A stretch of DNA of 64,000 bases. Source: Sordaria brevicollis (Eukaryota > Ascomycota > Sordariomycetes > Sordariales > Sordariaceae). Below the pieces are notes generated by a model. The model was not told the DNA's origin. It saw only the letters and a list, made by a program, of their open reading frames with translations, and made no database searches. Numbering within the stretch: position 1 is the stretch's first letter; every line of letters starts with the position of its first letter. Positions 11,417 through 23,202 of this stretch are shown here, in pieces. Location of the stretch: contig JAUTDP010000009.1 in the NCBI GenBank assembly GCA_033439795.1, forward strand, positions 3,100,001 through 3,164,000, given 5' to 3'. A program made the position numbers and the translations under genes.

Positions 11417-12320
11417 TCAGCCACCGTCACCTTCCCATGCTTTGAAGCTTTGTCCTGGACTTGTGCAAGTCACTCCATTCCCTCCCAAATGACGGCTCCT
11501 CTCTTCCTTCCAAGTCCTCGTCCTAATCCAATTCCAGATCAAGATGATCAGCAGATACAAGAACAACAAGGCGAACGCAGCAAGCGGACCTAGCCTCGAA
11601 AAGATGATGAACCCATAACTCGCCCTTTGCAACGACTGGTTCTCCTCCCCAGCACCCATATCAATCCCTAATGCCAGCTACATCGCCGACAAAACCACCA
11701 CAATCCACGCCGTTCCTCCAATGATCCAGCTCGAGTTGTTCATCACAAAATCACTGTACGACGACCACATCTGCATAAAGCTGAGGGTCCACGGCTTGGT
11801 GACCATGTGAATCATGTTGGGCCGGTTGAGACGGAGCTCGGCTTAGATGAAGCGGACCACAATGTGCTCATGGATCGGGTAGTAACCGGATGTTGGTGAG
11901 AGGAATTCGTGGACGAACAATCGCCAATTCGGCCATTCGATGCCTTTTGGGACCAGGCCCTTTCCCAGCAGAGGTTCTTCAGAGACGACTTAAACACTGA
12001 ATGGTGATTTTCTCTACCAGGACGTCTTTACTGACCTAACAAGTGTCGATAACCTCTCATAAGGTTTCATCATCTCCCGGAAGTTGAGAAACGACGAATT
12101 CCCGCGCGGGTATACAGCCACTTTGAGTCGATTCCTGGAGCTGAAGACTCCATTTCAGTTCAGACCCCCCCCCCGCCAACGACCCCGACAACCACGCTAT
12201 AGACGGCCAATATTTCCGGGGCTCTTGGCGTTACATTCAGAGACCCTCCCTCTGCAAGCCACTGTCGCAGCCCTCCGTTCCTACAGGCGTCCACATCGCC
12301 ATCTTGTCATCAGACCCGGA
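11417..12320 (-). pseudogene. Decayed gene for a fungal multi-pass membrane protein, five in-frame stops
   Basis: A single minus-strand frame from about 12164 to 11417 reads as a convincing protein (for example EFLSPTSGYYPIHEHIVVRF, then LRLNRPNMIHMVTKPWTL, then NNSSWIIGGTAWIVVVLSAM, then a membrane segment GPLAAFALLFLYLLIILIW) but is cut by stops at 12155-12157 (TGA), 12014-12016 (TAG), 11990-11992 (TAA), 11843-11845 (TAA) and 11678-11680 (TAG). No frameshift is needed within this stretch. Each stop is one C-to-T step from Gln or Arg. Further upstream the coding similarity continues in another frame (GLRQWLAEGGSLNVTPRAPE, about 12260-12200) across a C10 run at 12165-12174, and two more TGA codons lie at 12307-12312. 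I recall similar uncharacterised fungal membrane proteins, but no function is known to me. The 5' end is not defined. Confidence 0.7.
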
Positions 12321-13261
12321 AACCCGTCGCAGCCTTATCAACAATTCTTGGGCGGTAGACGCTGATTGACCTAATTGTAGGTGGCCAAGTCCTGAAAAGG
12401 TTACTGCTGACGGGCTGAGGGTTCCCAAACGCGGGGGTGCAATAGCCGTGCTGACGCCCTACTGAACAGTTGGATGGTTGTTGGTCAGACTTGCCGGAGC
12501 ACTCGAAGCAGGCTGGGTGTAACTCTGGGGCGGGAACTCGAGTACTCGACCTCTGACTATCACGACGACCTCTCATGATTCATTTCGCATCATTCATCCT
12601 GCCACCTCCCAGCTCTTGGTGATTTGAGCAACTCATGATGTTGTTCTTGGAATGCAAAGGGTGCGTACACTTCACCCCTGACCAGCCCTTACCACGACCG
12701 CTTCCCACGATCGGAACCTTGCATCAGATGTTGAAGAAGCGATTCCCAAAAGAACGAAGCCTGCTAGTTGCGGGTTGAGGGAACCAGATATAAGGGTGTA
12801 TGGGGATGATATTTGGTTCGTCCGCGCCACAGAAGCGCTCAACCCCGAACGTCTACCGTCACAGGTTTTTACGCCTTTCGATCTAGACTGCTTGTTTTCG
12901 ATACTCGATGTAACTCGCAGGTTCAATTTTGGCAAAGAACAACTACACGACCGCTTACAAATGTACGCGAATGTGGTTTGAGGATAGTGTCCGACAACAT
13001 GCTTAAGCGCGCGATGGAAGACGTTACAGTTTGAAATCCATCACGCCGAAAGGAGATCCAACCGCAGCATTGGCATCGGGCGGTGCAACCGTGTGCTCGA
13101 GAAGGACGCCTCAGGTCCCTTCAGCTGAACGCCATCAAAGGTATAGAAAGGCTTTCCGGTATCTCCCTTCTGTAGTATGAGTCCTAGTTCTCTGCTTCAC
13201 CCGTTTCATTTCGAAATCGACCAGACCTTAACACCACTGACAGCCCATCACATCATCAAAC
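12321..13261. other. Intergenic region between the pseudogene and the HET gene
   Basis: Minus-strand frames at 12310-12576 may still belong to the decayed membrane-protein gene, but I see no conserved motif. The last few hundred bases should hold the promoter and leader of the HET-domain gene. Confidence 0.4.
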
Positions 13262-15912
13262 ATGCCACCGATATCGATTTCCCTCCCGTCTCACATCCGA
13301 CAGCAATCACCCAAGACATCATCAGTCACCGTCACAAGTGTCCCCGTAGCCTCACCCACAACACCAAACCTCTGCTCCTTTTGTTCCCAAATTGACTTCT
13401 CCTTGCTTCGCTACCCAACCACTACCGATCTCCAGTCTTTGAACGACGGTCACCCAGCACCTCAAGACCTCAGCCCCTTCAAAAAGAACCCATACGCCAA
13501 GGTCGAGCCAACATGGTCTCTCGGTCTTCTCTCTCGCGTTCACGAATCCGCCTCCTCCTGCACCCTCTGCCACGCCATATGTACTGTTCTTGACCAGCAG
13601 CCGCAAGCGCGAGCCAACATTGCCGAGATGGGCATGAAAGACCCCTTGGTCTTGGGAACCATAGCCCTTTGTGGGAGATTATCAGCACCAGAGGGGACTG
13701 CGTGGTATGCGTACGATGAAAAGTATGGTAGACCACTGGAACGAGATTGTTTCTTTCTTAGACGGTTGGGACTGCTGTTCCGGCCGGCCGACGAAGACGA
13801 GGATGTGGAAATGCCGGGGATGGCGAGCAAGGTGGAATGCTGGTTCTCCATGATGGATAGTTTTCAGACTATGAACACTGCTATCCCAAGGGGGTTTGAG
13901 CAGGAGACTAAGAAGGTTCTGATGGGGGATGAGGAGGATCCGGATACGGTATGGTTTGCCGGACGAAAGAGACCGGAGATGGTTGATGTTGGCTTGATTA
14001 AGCAATGGCTTGGGGAATGCTTGGAGCACCACAAGGACGTGTGTGGGATTAGTGAGGAGGTGGATGAGGATGATGATCCGGATCTGGTTGAACAGATGAG
14101 ACGGCTGAGGTGAGTGTTCTCTGTGTCGATGTTGAGGAATGGGAGACTAACTACAACAACAGCAAACCGATTCCCCTCTTCCGCCTCATCGACGTCCACA
14201 AAAAGTGCATCGTCACCAAGTATAACCTCTACGACGTCGACATGTCCGCCCTCAAGTTTGCCTCCCTCAGCTACGTCTGGGGTGTCACCCCACAGAAACT
14301 CACCCTGCTCACCCAAAACCAGTACGACCTCCAACGGCCCAACGCTCTCGTAGGCAAAGTCTCCAAGACCATCTGGGACGCCATCCACCTAACCGAACAA
14401 CTCGGTCTCAAGTACCTCTGGGTCGACGCGCTATGCATCATCCAAGACTCGGACGACGACAAGGTGATGCAACTAGGTAACATGGCCAACGTCTACGCTC
14501 ACTCCCTCTTCACCATCATCGCCGCCTCGGGTGACGACTGCAACAACGGTCTCCCGGGTATTCACACCCCGCGGACCGCAATCCAAGAAGTCATCCCCGT
14601 CATCGCCCCATCCGATACCAGTCCCGGAATGTCCCTCATCACCGCCCTCTCCCCCACGCACCAATCGCACGAACACCCAACCCGCAAAACCGTCTGGGCC
14701 TCCCGCGGCTGGACGCTCCAGGAACGCGCCCTCTCCCGCCGCGCCATTGTGTTCATGAACAACCACGTCCTCTGGTCCTGCTCTCGGTCTCACTACTCTG
14801 AGGAATCCAACTGCGAAACCTCTTCGCTCGGGACCATGGCCTGGTTCGGCCTTCAGGAATCCGACCCCATCCTCAGCTCGTCCGAACGAACCTGGTACAC
14901 TGAAGACCTACCCGAAGAACAAGTCTGGTACAAATTCCAGCGTCTCGTTCAAGACTACTCCAGCCGCAACCTCAAATTCCAAGGCGACGCCCACGACGCT
15001 TTCAGTGCAGTGGTCGAACAAGTCCGCCGCATGACAGGCGAAAACTTCCTCTGGGGTATGCCCTCGGGCCGCTTCGAGCTTTGTTTATGTTGGGAACCGT
15101 TCCGCCGCGGCCTCAAACGCCGCGAGGAGTTAAGCACGCTGGAAATGACCACCTTCCGCCGCCACGTGCCCTTCCCATCTTGGTCCTGGCTCGGTTGGTC
15201 AGGCTCCATCTTTTTGAAAGTCCAAGATAAAGAACTAGAAGTCGGTCTCAACCCCAAAGTAGTCTGTTTCGTCCTTCGCAACCACCCCCTGCGCGTCATC
15301 CCGGTTCGTCGTATCTCCGTCGACAACGACCCAGAGAGAGCCAACTCGTGGGCTATACCCCATGTCACAGACTCTAAATACGCCGTTACCCTCGAGGACA
15401 TTTACGAGCATCTTCCCTCTCTCACCCCACAGATACTCCTGGAAATACCCGACGACCAGTTACTTTTCTTCTGGACCGAGACCGCCCGGTTTAAGCTGTC
15501 GGAACTGAAAAAACAGGGACCGTCGATCTTACCTGATAACCCGGTGCACGTTAGGGAGTATACGAAGTACTATCGCGAGATTCTCGATGAGGAGGGGGAG
15601 GTGGTGGGGAGGACGCATCCTTGTGATCCGGATGACGACTGCACTGGGGTGGATGAGCAGGACGGTGGGGATGGAGATGGAGATGGAAAGTGCGAGTTTA
15701 TTAGGATTGCGAATAATTACTTGCCGTTTTGTGAGCCGGAGAAGTTGGTTATGCAGGTGCGTAGAGGTAGGGGAAAGGGGAATGGGAATGGAGGTGGTGG
15801 TGGTGGGGAGGAGTGGAAGAGGGATGTGAGATACAGGGTGAATCTGGCGGAGATTAAGAAGGAGGCGTGGAAGGGGGTGAGGGTGGGGAGGGTTTTGGTT
15901 GCGCTTGGTTAG
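13262..15912 (+). CDS. HET-domain protein (heterokaryon incompatibility type)
   Basis: HET-domain proteins are fungus-specific; several trigger cell death when genetically different hyphae fuse. Exon 1 is 13262-14109 and exon 2 14163-15912, joined across a 53-nt intron with GTGAGT donor and ACTAAC branch site; the splice joins ..RRL and SKPIPLF.. and gives about 865 aa. The N-terminal third carries a CSFCSQIDFSLL pair of cysteines and the region typical for HET proteins upstream of the domain. The HET domain itself shows all its landmarks in order: FASLSYVWG, KYLWVDALCIIQDS, NMANVYAHSLFTIIAASG, and WASRGWTLQERALSRRAIVF. After the domain come a Trp-rich PFPSWSWLGWSG segment and an acidic then Gly-rich tail (about 15580-15830) of low complexity. 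No death effector domain such as a TIR, NACHT or patatin is attached. The frame is intact, so the gene can be functional. Confidence 0.92.
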
Positions 15913-18900
15913 AGGTAGGGAAGGGAGCAGAGGATGGGAGTAGAGGACGGGCGGCGACCATGGCCTATTCCTTCGCAAAGTTCGCATGCCTTTGACTTGA
16001 AAGATTTTTCTGTAGGCCGTCTTGGCTTTTGGTTGTTCTTTATTTCTCTTTTCAAGAACAACAATCAAGCCTATTTCGTTGTCGCCGTTCAAGTCTCTGA
16101 CTTCCATTCGTTCAAGATCAGAAAAATAGATCGGGCAAGAATGGGAAGGGAACGAGGCTCACTAACAATGCCGTGGTGATAAACGGTGGAAAGCCCTGCT
16201 CTACAGCGCTGGATGCTGTTAGTGCCGCTAATGTACAGCGTCGAGCACCAACACACAGTTTCGTCCTTTCCCTCGCACTCTCAACTTCAACACCAAGACA
16301 TCCAACCCACGCATACCCGCGACAAATGGAAGCAACTGGAATAAATTGGACACCTTAATATCAAGGAAGCTAAGCTAGCGGTACTGGATGGAACACCCGC
16401 AATGTCTTGTCTTTGTATCACCACCTCAGCTCGAAACACCAGCATAGAACAGCGAATGCATCCCGCACCCAAAGCAGCAGCAGCCCAGCAGCAGGCAGGA
16501 CCTCGCACTTTATCACGGCAGTCAGTTTCGTCTCATGGAATGTCGTCCCTCATTGTGCATATTCGAAGGAGGACAATAACGCCACCGAATACGCCGCATA
16601 AACAATCATAAACAACCACTGCACCATAAATGCAACAGTCGGACGCCACCAGATTGCGCTCTTGTGTCTGTCGCCATCGCCCTTCCTTGAGCTACAAGAC
16701 TTACCGCCATGCCTGCTGGTAGAGGTAAGCCGGGGTGGGTGAGTTACCCGTACCCATCATACTTCGAGAGGGGTGTGATCGTCGGAGATTCCGAGCCACA
16801 CCAATGGCTTCCTATGGGCAATGGCTGACGCCAATCTCCGCGCGGCTTACACCACTACCATACTGCCACCATTTACTTAGTCTGTGCTATGGCATAAAGG
16901 GTGTGTTATACCACATCTCCTAGTCCATTGTTATGCCTAATCTCAGCAGACGTCTGCAAAAGGCGTCCAGTGAAAGCGTTCACGATGGTACACAAACCAA
17001 CGTTACCATTCTGGCCGGGCCTGCTTTTCCGGCGACGGGATGGCCTGGACCAGACTACCTATAAACACACAGAGTTGTGGTATCGTACCTGTACCTCCAA
17101 ATGACAACATAATGAACCAACTTCTTACATGTTGTAGTGGGTTGATGAGGTTCACAGGCGGTTAGAACACAGGGTGAGATTTGAGACATCGTGGCTCATC
17201 AACCTGAGAAGACTTCCTTTTCTAGAAATGAGGACGGGAAGGACTTATAGATCAGAGACATTTGACGTCGTTGATATTCCTTTTCGGCTGCACAGCGAGG
17301 AGGAGGTGTTAACACCGGGAAGAAGGAGAGGCGGAGAGGCGGGAGCGGACTGGAGGTGGACTGGACGTGGACTGGACGATACCTGGTACAGAAGACCGAA
17401 GGACGAAAAGCCGGCGGTGGGAAGGGTGGTTAAGCTCTCGTCTTCCAGGTTCACGATGGCTTCAGAACAAGGAAACCAAGACGGAGGTGTTGTTCTTCTA
17501 GCAAATCGGAAACGAGCTTAAAGCTGACTTTGGACCAAGGCCGAAATTTTCATGATGCCCTGGACTCTTGCCTAGGGACGATGAAGCGACGGCTGGAGAA
17601 AAGGAGACAAGGAGTATATCTCATACTACCAGATACCAGATACATCTAGGGTCCGCCGGACGACAACAAGCCCGCACCGCTCTTCACGACGACACAAAAG
17701 CCATCCAGTGACTTGATCTCGTGATGCCTTTTTTTCGTGGCAGTTCGTTGAACCCCACCGTCAAGGGTTGATTCGAACGAGCTACAGAGAGAGAGCTTAT
17801 CAGCGTGGTTCACGTAGCATGCCTGCATGTCCTCGTGGGAAGTGTTAGTGCTGTCCTGCTGTTCAACCACAACAACACATGCGACAACAACTCAAGGTCG
17901 AGGATGACTCCATCGTCAACGGTCAGCATGGTCTTCGTCGTTCATTGTGGAGATGAGAAGGACGGGACAAAAAAAAGGGGCCGGGGTAGCCAAACCGCCC
18001 CGGTGGGAAAATGCAACGCTCCAAAACCCACAGGCCACAGGCCACAGGGGGGCAGCAGCGCCGCTAACACCCGCTCCTGCAGGCGGAACCGTGTGTGGAT
18101 TTATGCTGAGTGGGTGGTGCCTGCACTAACAGTTATCAGCGAGAGCGGTTACTGTATTTTGATATCAGAGACATTGGCTGACCTCTGGGGGTAAAAAGAA
18201 CGGGACATGGCGATCGCGACAACAACGACGGCGGAATCTAAACGAGCGCAAATACAATAGAAAACTCCAATGACGGGTCTTTGTACGCGTCTGCTGAGCT
18301 TTGCTTGACGGGTAGCTGCATGTCGGTTTCTACCTCTACATACCTCGGTCATTCCCACCCGTTGGCTTTTTCGTTCAGTCGTCCACAGATCGAATCATTC
18401 TCGAGACTGGCGGTGTTAGTGCTAGCACAGGTGTAAGTGTTAGTGCATGTTAGTGTTAGCAACCATGTCCATCCACGCATTTGCTTGTTCCTCGGTCAAT
18501 CCCTTTCATTTCCTTCCCCGGTCTAGCTTCCCTTCTCCCAGACTCCCATTCTTTTTGTTCTTTTCTCACTGCAACTCACCGGATATCCAATAGTAGAACC
18601 GCATTCCCCTAGAGTTTGCCCATCCGGACCACGTCCCGGATCGACACACTTTTTTGTCTTTCTCGAGTGCCCCCCTTTTGGGATCCCATCCAGCCAACGG
18701 TCTTACACCATACGAAAAAGAAAACCTCGCAGATGCAAGGGCGCGGAGACAAGTTCGACCGGCCGGGGGGGGACTGACTGTCCTTATGACCACCGGGGAC
18801 CTATAGTATCCCCGTTCGTCTCCTCCCGGCCACGGGCTTAGTCAACGACGACTCAACGGGCGGGCCTCTTCGCAACCATTCGCAGACCTCGGATGTTCCG

Positions 18901-21630
18901 AGCTTATCGGTTCACAACTTTTTGCTTTGAACACTTATGATCATGGGAAAGCGAATTTGATGGGTAAACGGAAGCGCGATTATTCGGCTGATCCCCCTCG
19001 TGCCTTTTCACATTCTGTCTCTTTGTCCAGACAAATAGTCCGATTTCTCCTCATTGCACCTCTCTTGTGAGGCGAGGGTATCGTATGATAGCCCACGGGT
19101 TATAGTGTAGGCGTGCGATGGGTGAGCTGATTGGGTGGAGTAGCTGAAGCGGAGAGAAGTCAGAGGTGTGTCAAAGCGCTGTGTTAGTGTCTGGCTGTTC
19201 AGCAGTTAACCAACATCGTGAAGTGTGCTGTTGGTGGTGACAATGCCTTTCAGAATTCACAAGCAAACAATGGAATTGAACCCGGAGGAAACAACAAAGA
19301 GCGACGAAACAGAACAAAGAAAGAAAGAAATGCGGTTTGGCGCATAGAAAACCGGCATGACAGCAGGGATCTCGCAATCTGTTCGAATCCAGAACAATAC
19401 AGGGGGGCTTGCCTTCGGTTCGGTTCACTGACACTAACAGACCGGGGTGTTGTTGTATAAGACCGGGGGGTTGTTAACAGAACAGACACGGACCGGGGGA
19501 GAGACTATTTTGGCGTGTACCAAACGGCTGGGGGGGGAGATTGGAGCTATCAACGCATAAGAAAGGAGATGATGACCACACGGGTAGCTAAACTGCCTCT
19601 ATGCCAGCATGGGAGTCATGTAGTCGAATACAGAAGCGGTCTAGAGACTGATATCTCGCGAACTACACAAGCCGACAGTCTTCATTGTTCGCTTCCATTC
19701 CATCGACAACAATTGGGCGTCAGTGGGAGAGACATGGCAGAGACAGTTTCATGGAAAGAAGTGAGAAAGACAGATGATGACGATGCTTCACTAATAGCAA
19801 AAGATACGTACCCTTCCACTTATACACCCCGAAACCCCAAACCGTTTGAAGCTAGATCCCTGCCTCAGATCCCATCCATCCACGAAGCATGAACCCTTGT
19901 GCTGGTCGCTGGGGAGGGCTTCCACTTCAAGCCACCAGTTCGATTTGTGGGATTCGATCCAGGATGTTGAGAACTTGGGACACGGAAAACGCTCGGGCAA
20001 TGACGGATTGTACTCCAATTCCATCATGCTACCACCCTCCTTCTTTTCCTTCTTCTTTCTATTCTCAGTCAAGGCAAGCTCCGAGAACCGTATCGTGAAA
20101 AAGTTTGGTTTTGGCTGTTCAAAAGTTTGGCAGCCACGTTCAGGTCATCTCCGAAGGCACGCACGCTAGTCTAGTCGAGTTTTGGTGGGTGGTTTGATAT
20201 CAGCTTCCTTCCTTCACATTTCATGCTCGCATGCGTGATGGCGCCGGGACTAAACAAGGAAAGAAGGAACGATTCCTATTACTAGCCTGGTTCATGTAAA
20301 CAGACCACCGGCGCCATGAAGCCACCAACGGGACTAGACTATGGATGTCATGCTTGCTTACTGACTGCACAATGAAATGACTCCATTATGCTTTCCCTTT
20401 CTTTCTTGCTCTTTGGTCTGCATATGAAAGGAATGCCATCTCCCCCAACTTCACGATTAGTTCTGGTGTTTCTTTTCTTTCTTCTCACCATCATCACCAA
20501 ACATCTTTACTTTACGGTCCTCGACAGCCCAGTCCGGTCTACCCCAGACTCGACTCGACTCGACATACCTTACCTTACTCCAGTCCGGTCCAACACCAAC
20601 AACGGGTATCCCGACCACCAACCAAGTCAACCGGTCACCGGTCACCGACTCCCCCGCAACCTTGGTGAACCTGAACGGAGCTTCCTTCAGTCCAAAATAA
20701 TCATAGTTGCATAGTTATCCTTCTTTTTTTGGTCTCCTGAGGCTCTTCTTTTTGGTAGCTGATAGACTCTTCGATTCAACCATAACCATCAGTCGTCAAC
20801 CATCTCGGTAACCTAGCCCGCCTCCGCAACTTATTCGCCTCAAAACATCAGACGAGAGCGGGGAACGACACAAGGCAAAAACACAACCCCCAAGGACACA
20901 ACCTGGACAACCTTACGTAGGGAGCTTTGATCCTCATCGATCTCTCATAAAGTTGTTACTCCAACTACTCCAAGTTGTGCTTGCTCTCCACGGTTCATCC
21001 CGACCGGAACGACCGAATCACCACAAGAAGCTCGAGTCTCGTTAACGGGTTAACCGCTTGGGAAACCCCAACCGTTGTAGCGTTACTACGCTTTCCGGTT
21101 GGAAGCGTCATTATCATACCTTACCAAAAGGTTCGCTCAACTCCGTCGCTCAAATTCCCGCTTGGTGTAAGCGATATTGGGACAGCATCTGTTACCGACC
21201 TACTTCTGGCCCGCCAGCAAAGTGAAAATCTGTGACTTCTCGTCCAGAAGCGAAAGAAGAGAACGAGAACCTCAACTTGCTTGTGCATCTGTTTCACAGC
21301 AGCAACCAGTCGGTACTACTTTGCAAATCCCGGTCCTGTCCTTGTCCATTGTTTATGGTGGTAGGACAATAGAGAGGAAAAAGACAAGCAACGGTCGGCA
21401 GACAAGAGAACAAGAAAGCAGCCAGACAGGGATCAAAGGGGTCTGGTGTTCAAGGGTAACAACAGCTTTTGTTCAACCTTTAACCTTGAACAATCCTGGT
21501 CATCAAAGGCCGTTGAACACACACACAGCACACTCGACTGGACTGTTCGATCCATTTTCAGTCCAAGCTTCAAAGCTCGAGCTCGAGGGAACACAAGGAA
21601 AAGCAACATAACTCACACAGACACAGCACT
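15913..21630. other. 5.7-kb region without recognisable gene, enriched in TGTTAGTG
   Basis: No frame on either strand shows a family motif, splice-supported exon structure or long uninterrupted coding. Copies of TGTTAGTG or its complement occur at about 16217, 17843, 18124 (complement), 18413, 18440, 18449, 19183 and 19432 (complement), with the densest group at 18413-18460. The last kilobase should contain the leader and promoter of the aquaporin gene and is rich in CA/AC and GA tracts. There is no tRNA or rRNA. Confidence 0.55.
18412..18462. repeat. Cluster of TTAGTG-type motifs
   Basis: Within about 50 bp the sequence holds GTGTTAGTGCTAGCAC, then GTGTAAGTG, GTGTTAGTGC and TGTTAGTGTTAGC, that is three exact and one near copy of TGTTAGTG, all on the same strand. 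Confidence 0.6.
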
Positions 21631-23202
21631 ATGGGTGCCCACACTACTCCCATTATCTCGTCGGTCGAGATAAATAAAACCCCCCTTGCTTCTGGTTCTG
21701 GCTCTGGCTCTGGCTCTGAGGCTTTGACGACCTCCTCCTCCTCCTCCTCCTACCTATACCCATACCCACCACCATCTCAACCCGCCCAACAGAACGACCA
21801 CCCTTCGCAGCTGCAGCAGTCCACCACCACCACATTCCTGCCGCCGTTGTTGTCGTCATCACCACCACCACTATCACCATCATCGCCCTACCCCTCAACC
21901 TCAGAAGAGAAGAAAGCTGCTGGCGGTTCAAGCAGCCATCCTGTCTCAGTCTCAATCACCCCCCTCCCACCACCATCCCCTTCCACCCCAGCCACCCCCG
22001 TCAAATATACCCAATATACCCTCTCCCACTCCCCCTCCAACACTTCAACGGCCGTCTCTACCTCTACCTCTAAAATGGCCCCCTTCGCCAACATGTCGCA
22101 CTCGCTCCGCACCCACTTGGTATTTGGGATAGGCGAGTTCGTCGGCACCTTTTTGTTTCTGTTCTTCGCCTTTGCGGCGACGCAAGTTGCCAACACGGCC
22201 CCCGCTGGAAATTCGGCCGGGTTGCCGAACACGAGTAACCTGCTGTATATCGCTTTTGCGTTTGGGTTCAGCTTGATGGTCAACGTGTGGGCTTTCTTTA
22301 GGGTTACGGGGGGTGCTTTTAATCCTGCTGTAAGTTCAGTTCCGTCCCCGTTGTATTGGAGAAAGGGGTGTTAAAAAGGGAGAAGGAGAGGAAGTTGGTG
22401 CTGACAATGATGATGATAGGTAACACTGGCACTTGTAGTCGTGGGCGGCTTCCCCATCGTTCGTGCAGCCATTGTCATAGTCGCTCAAATCCTGGGAGCC
22501 ACGGCCGCTGCTGGGTTAGTTTCGGTCATGTTCCCGGGGCCGTTGGCTGTTGAGACGACGCTCGGCGGGGGGGCGACGGCCGTTCAGGGGTTTTTTATCG
22601 AGCTGTTTTTGACGTGCGAGCTGGTGTTTGTCATTTTGATGATGGCGGTCGAGAAGCACAGGGCTACGTTTGCGGCTCCCGTGGCGATTGGTGTGGCGCT
22701 GTTTATGGGGCAGTTGGTTGGTATGTTTCTTCTTTTCCCCCTTTGCTCTTGGTCTGCCAGATATGAGATGTTTCCTCCCACAAAGAACCACATGCTAACA
22801 AAACCTGCGAAAAAAACAGGCGTCTACTTCACAGGCGCCTCCCTCAACCCAGCCCGCTCCATCGGCCCGGCCATCGTCAACCGCCATTTCCCCCGCCACC
22901 ACTGGATTTACTGGCTGGGACCCGCCCTGGGCGCCCTCCTGGCGTGCGGCTTTTACAAGCTGCTGCAGGCTTTGCGGTTCCAGGATGTCAACCCGGGCGC
23001 GGACGACGATGGTCGGACTCGTCGTGAGGATCTGGAGAATGGACATGGACGGGATCAGGATGGATTGAAGAACGGTACGGGTATTGGCACTGCTGGCACT
23101 GGCACTGCGAACGCTACTACTGGTACTACTGCGCGACCTAGCGCTAATGGCGAGACGGCCGCGCTGAATAATCAGCCGGCGCAGGTGCCGAGGGAGTTGT
23201 AG
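21631..23202 (+). CDS. Aquaporin (MIP family)
   Basis: Channel of the major intrinsic protein family, probably water-type. Exons 21631-22329, 22420-22720 and 22820-23202, with introns of 90 nt (GTAAGT..TAG) and 99 nt (GTATGT..CAG). Splicing restores the first pore motif across intron 1 (GGAFNPA joined to VTLAL) and the loop before the second (GQLVG joined to VYFTGASLNPARS). Six membrane segments follow from IGEFVGTFLFLFFAFAATQV on. Ser after the second NPAR favours a water channel; glycerol facilitators usually have Asp there. From the first ATG the protein is about 460 aa, with a 148-residue low-complexity head rich in Ser, Pro and SG repeats. A second in-frame ATG at 22075, in a strong AAAATGG context, would give a 312-aa protein of normal family size. 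The C-terminal tail is Thr/Gly-rich. Which start is used cannot be decided here. Confidence 0.92.

Noticed and set aside
19378..19400. GTTCGAATCC resembling the T loop of a tRNA
   Set aside because: The flanking bases do not form a T stem and no cloverleaf can be drawn.
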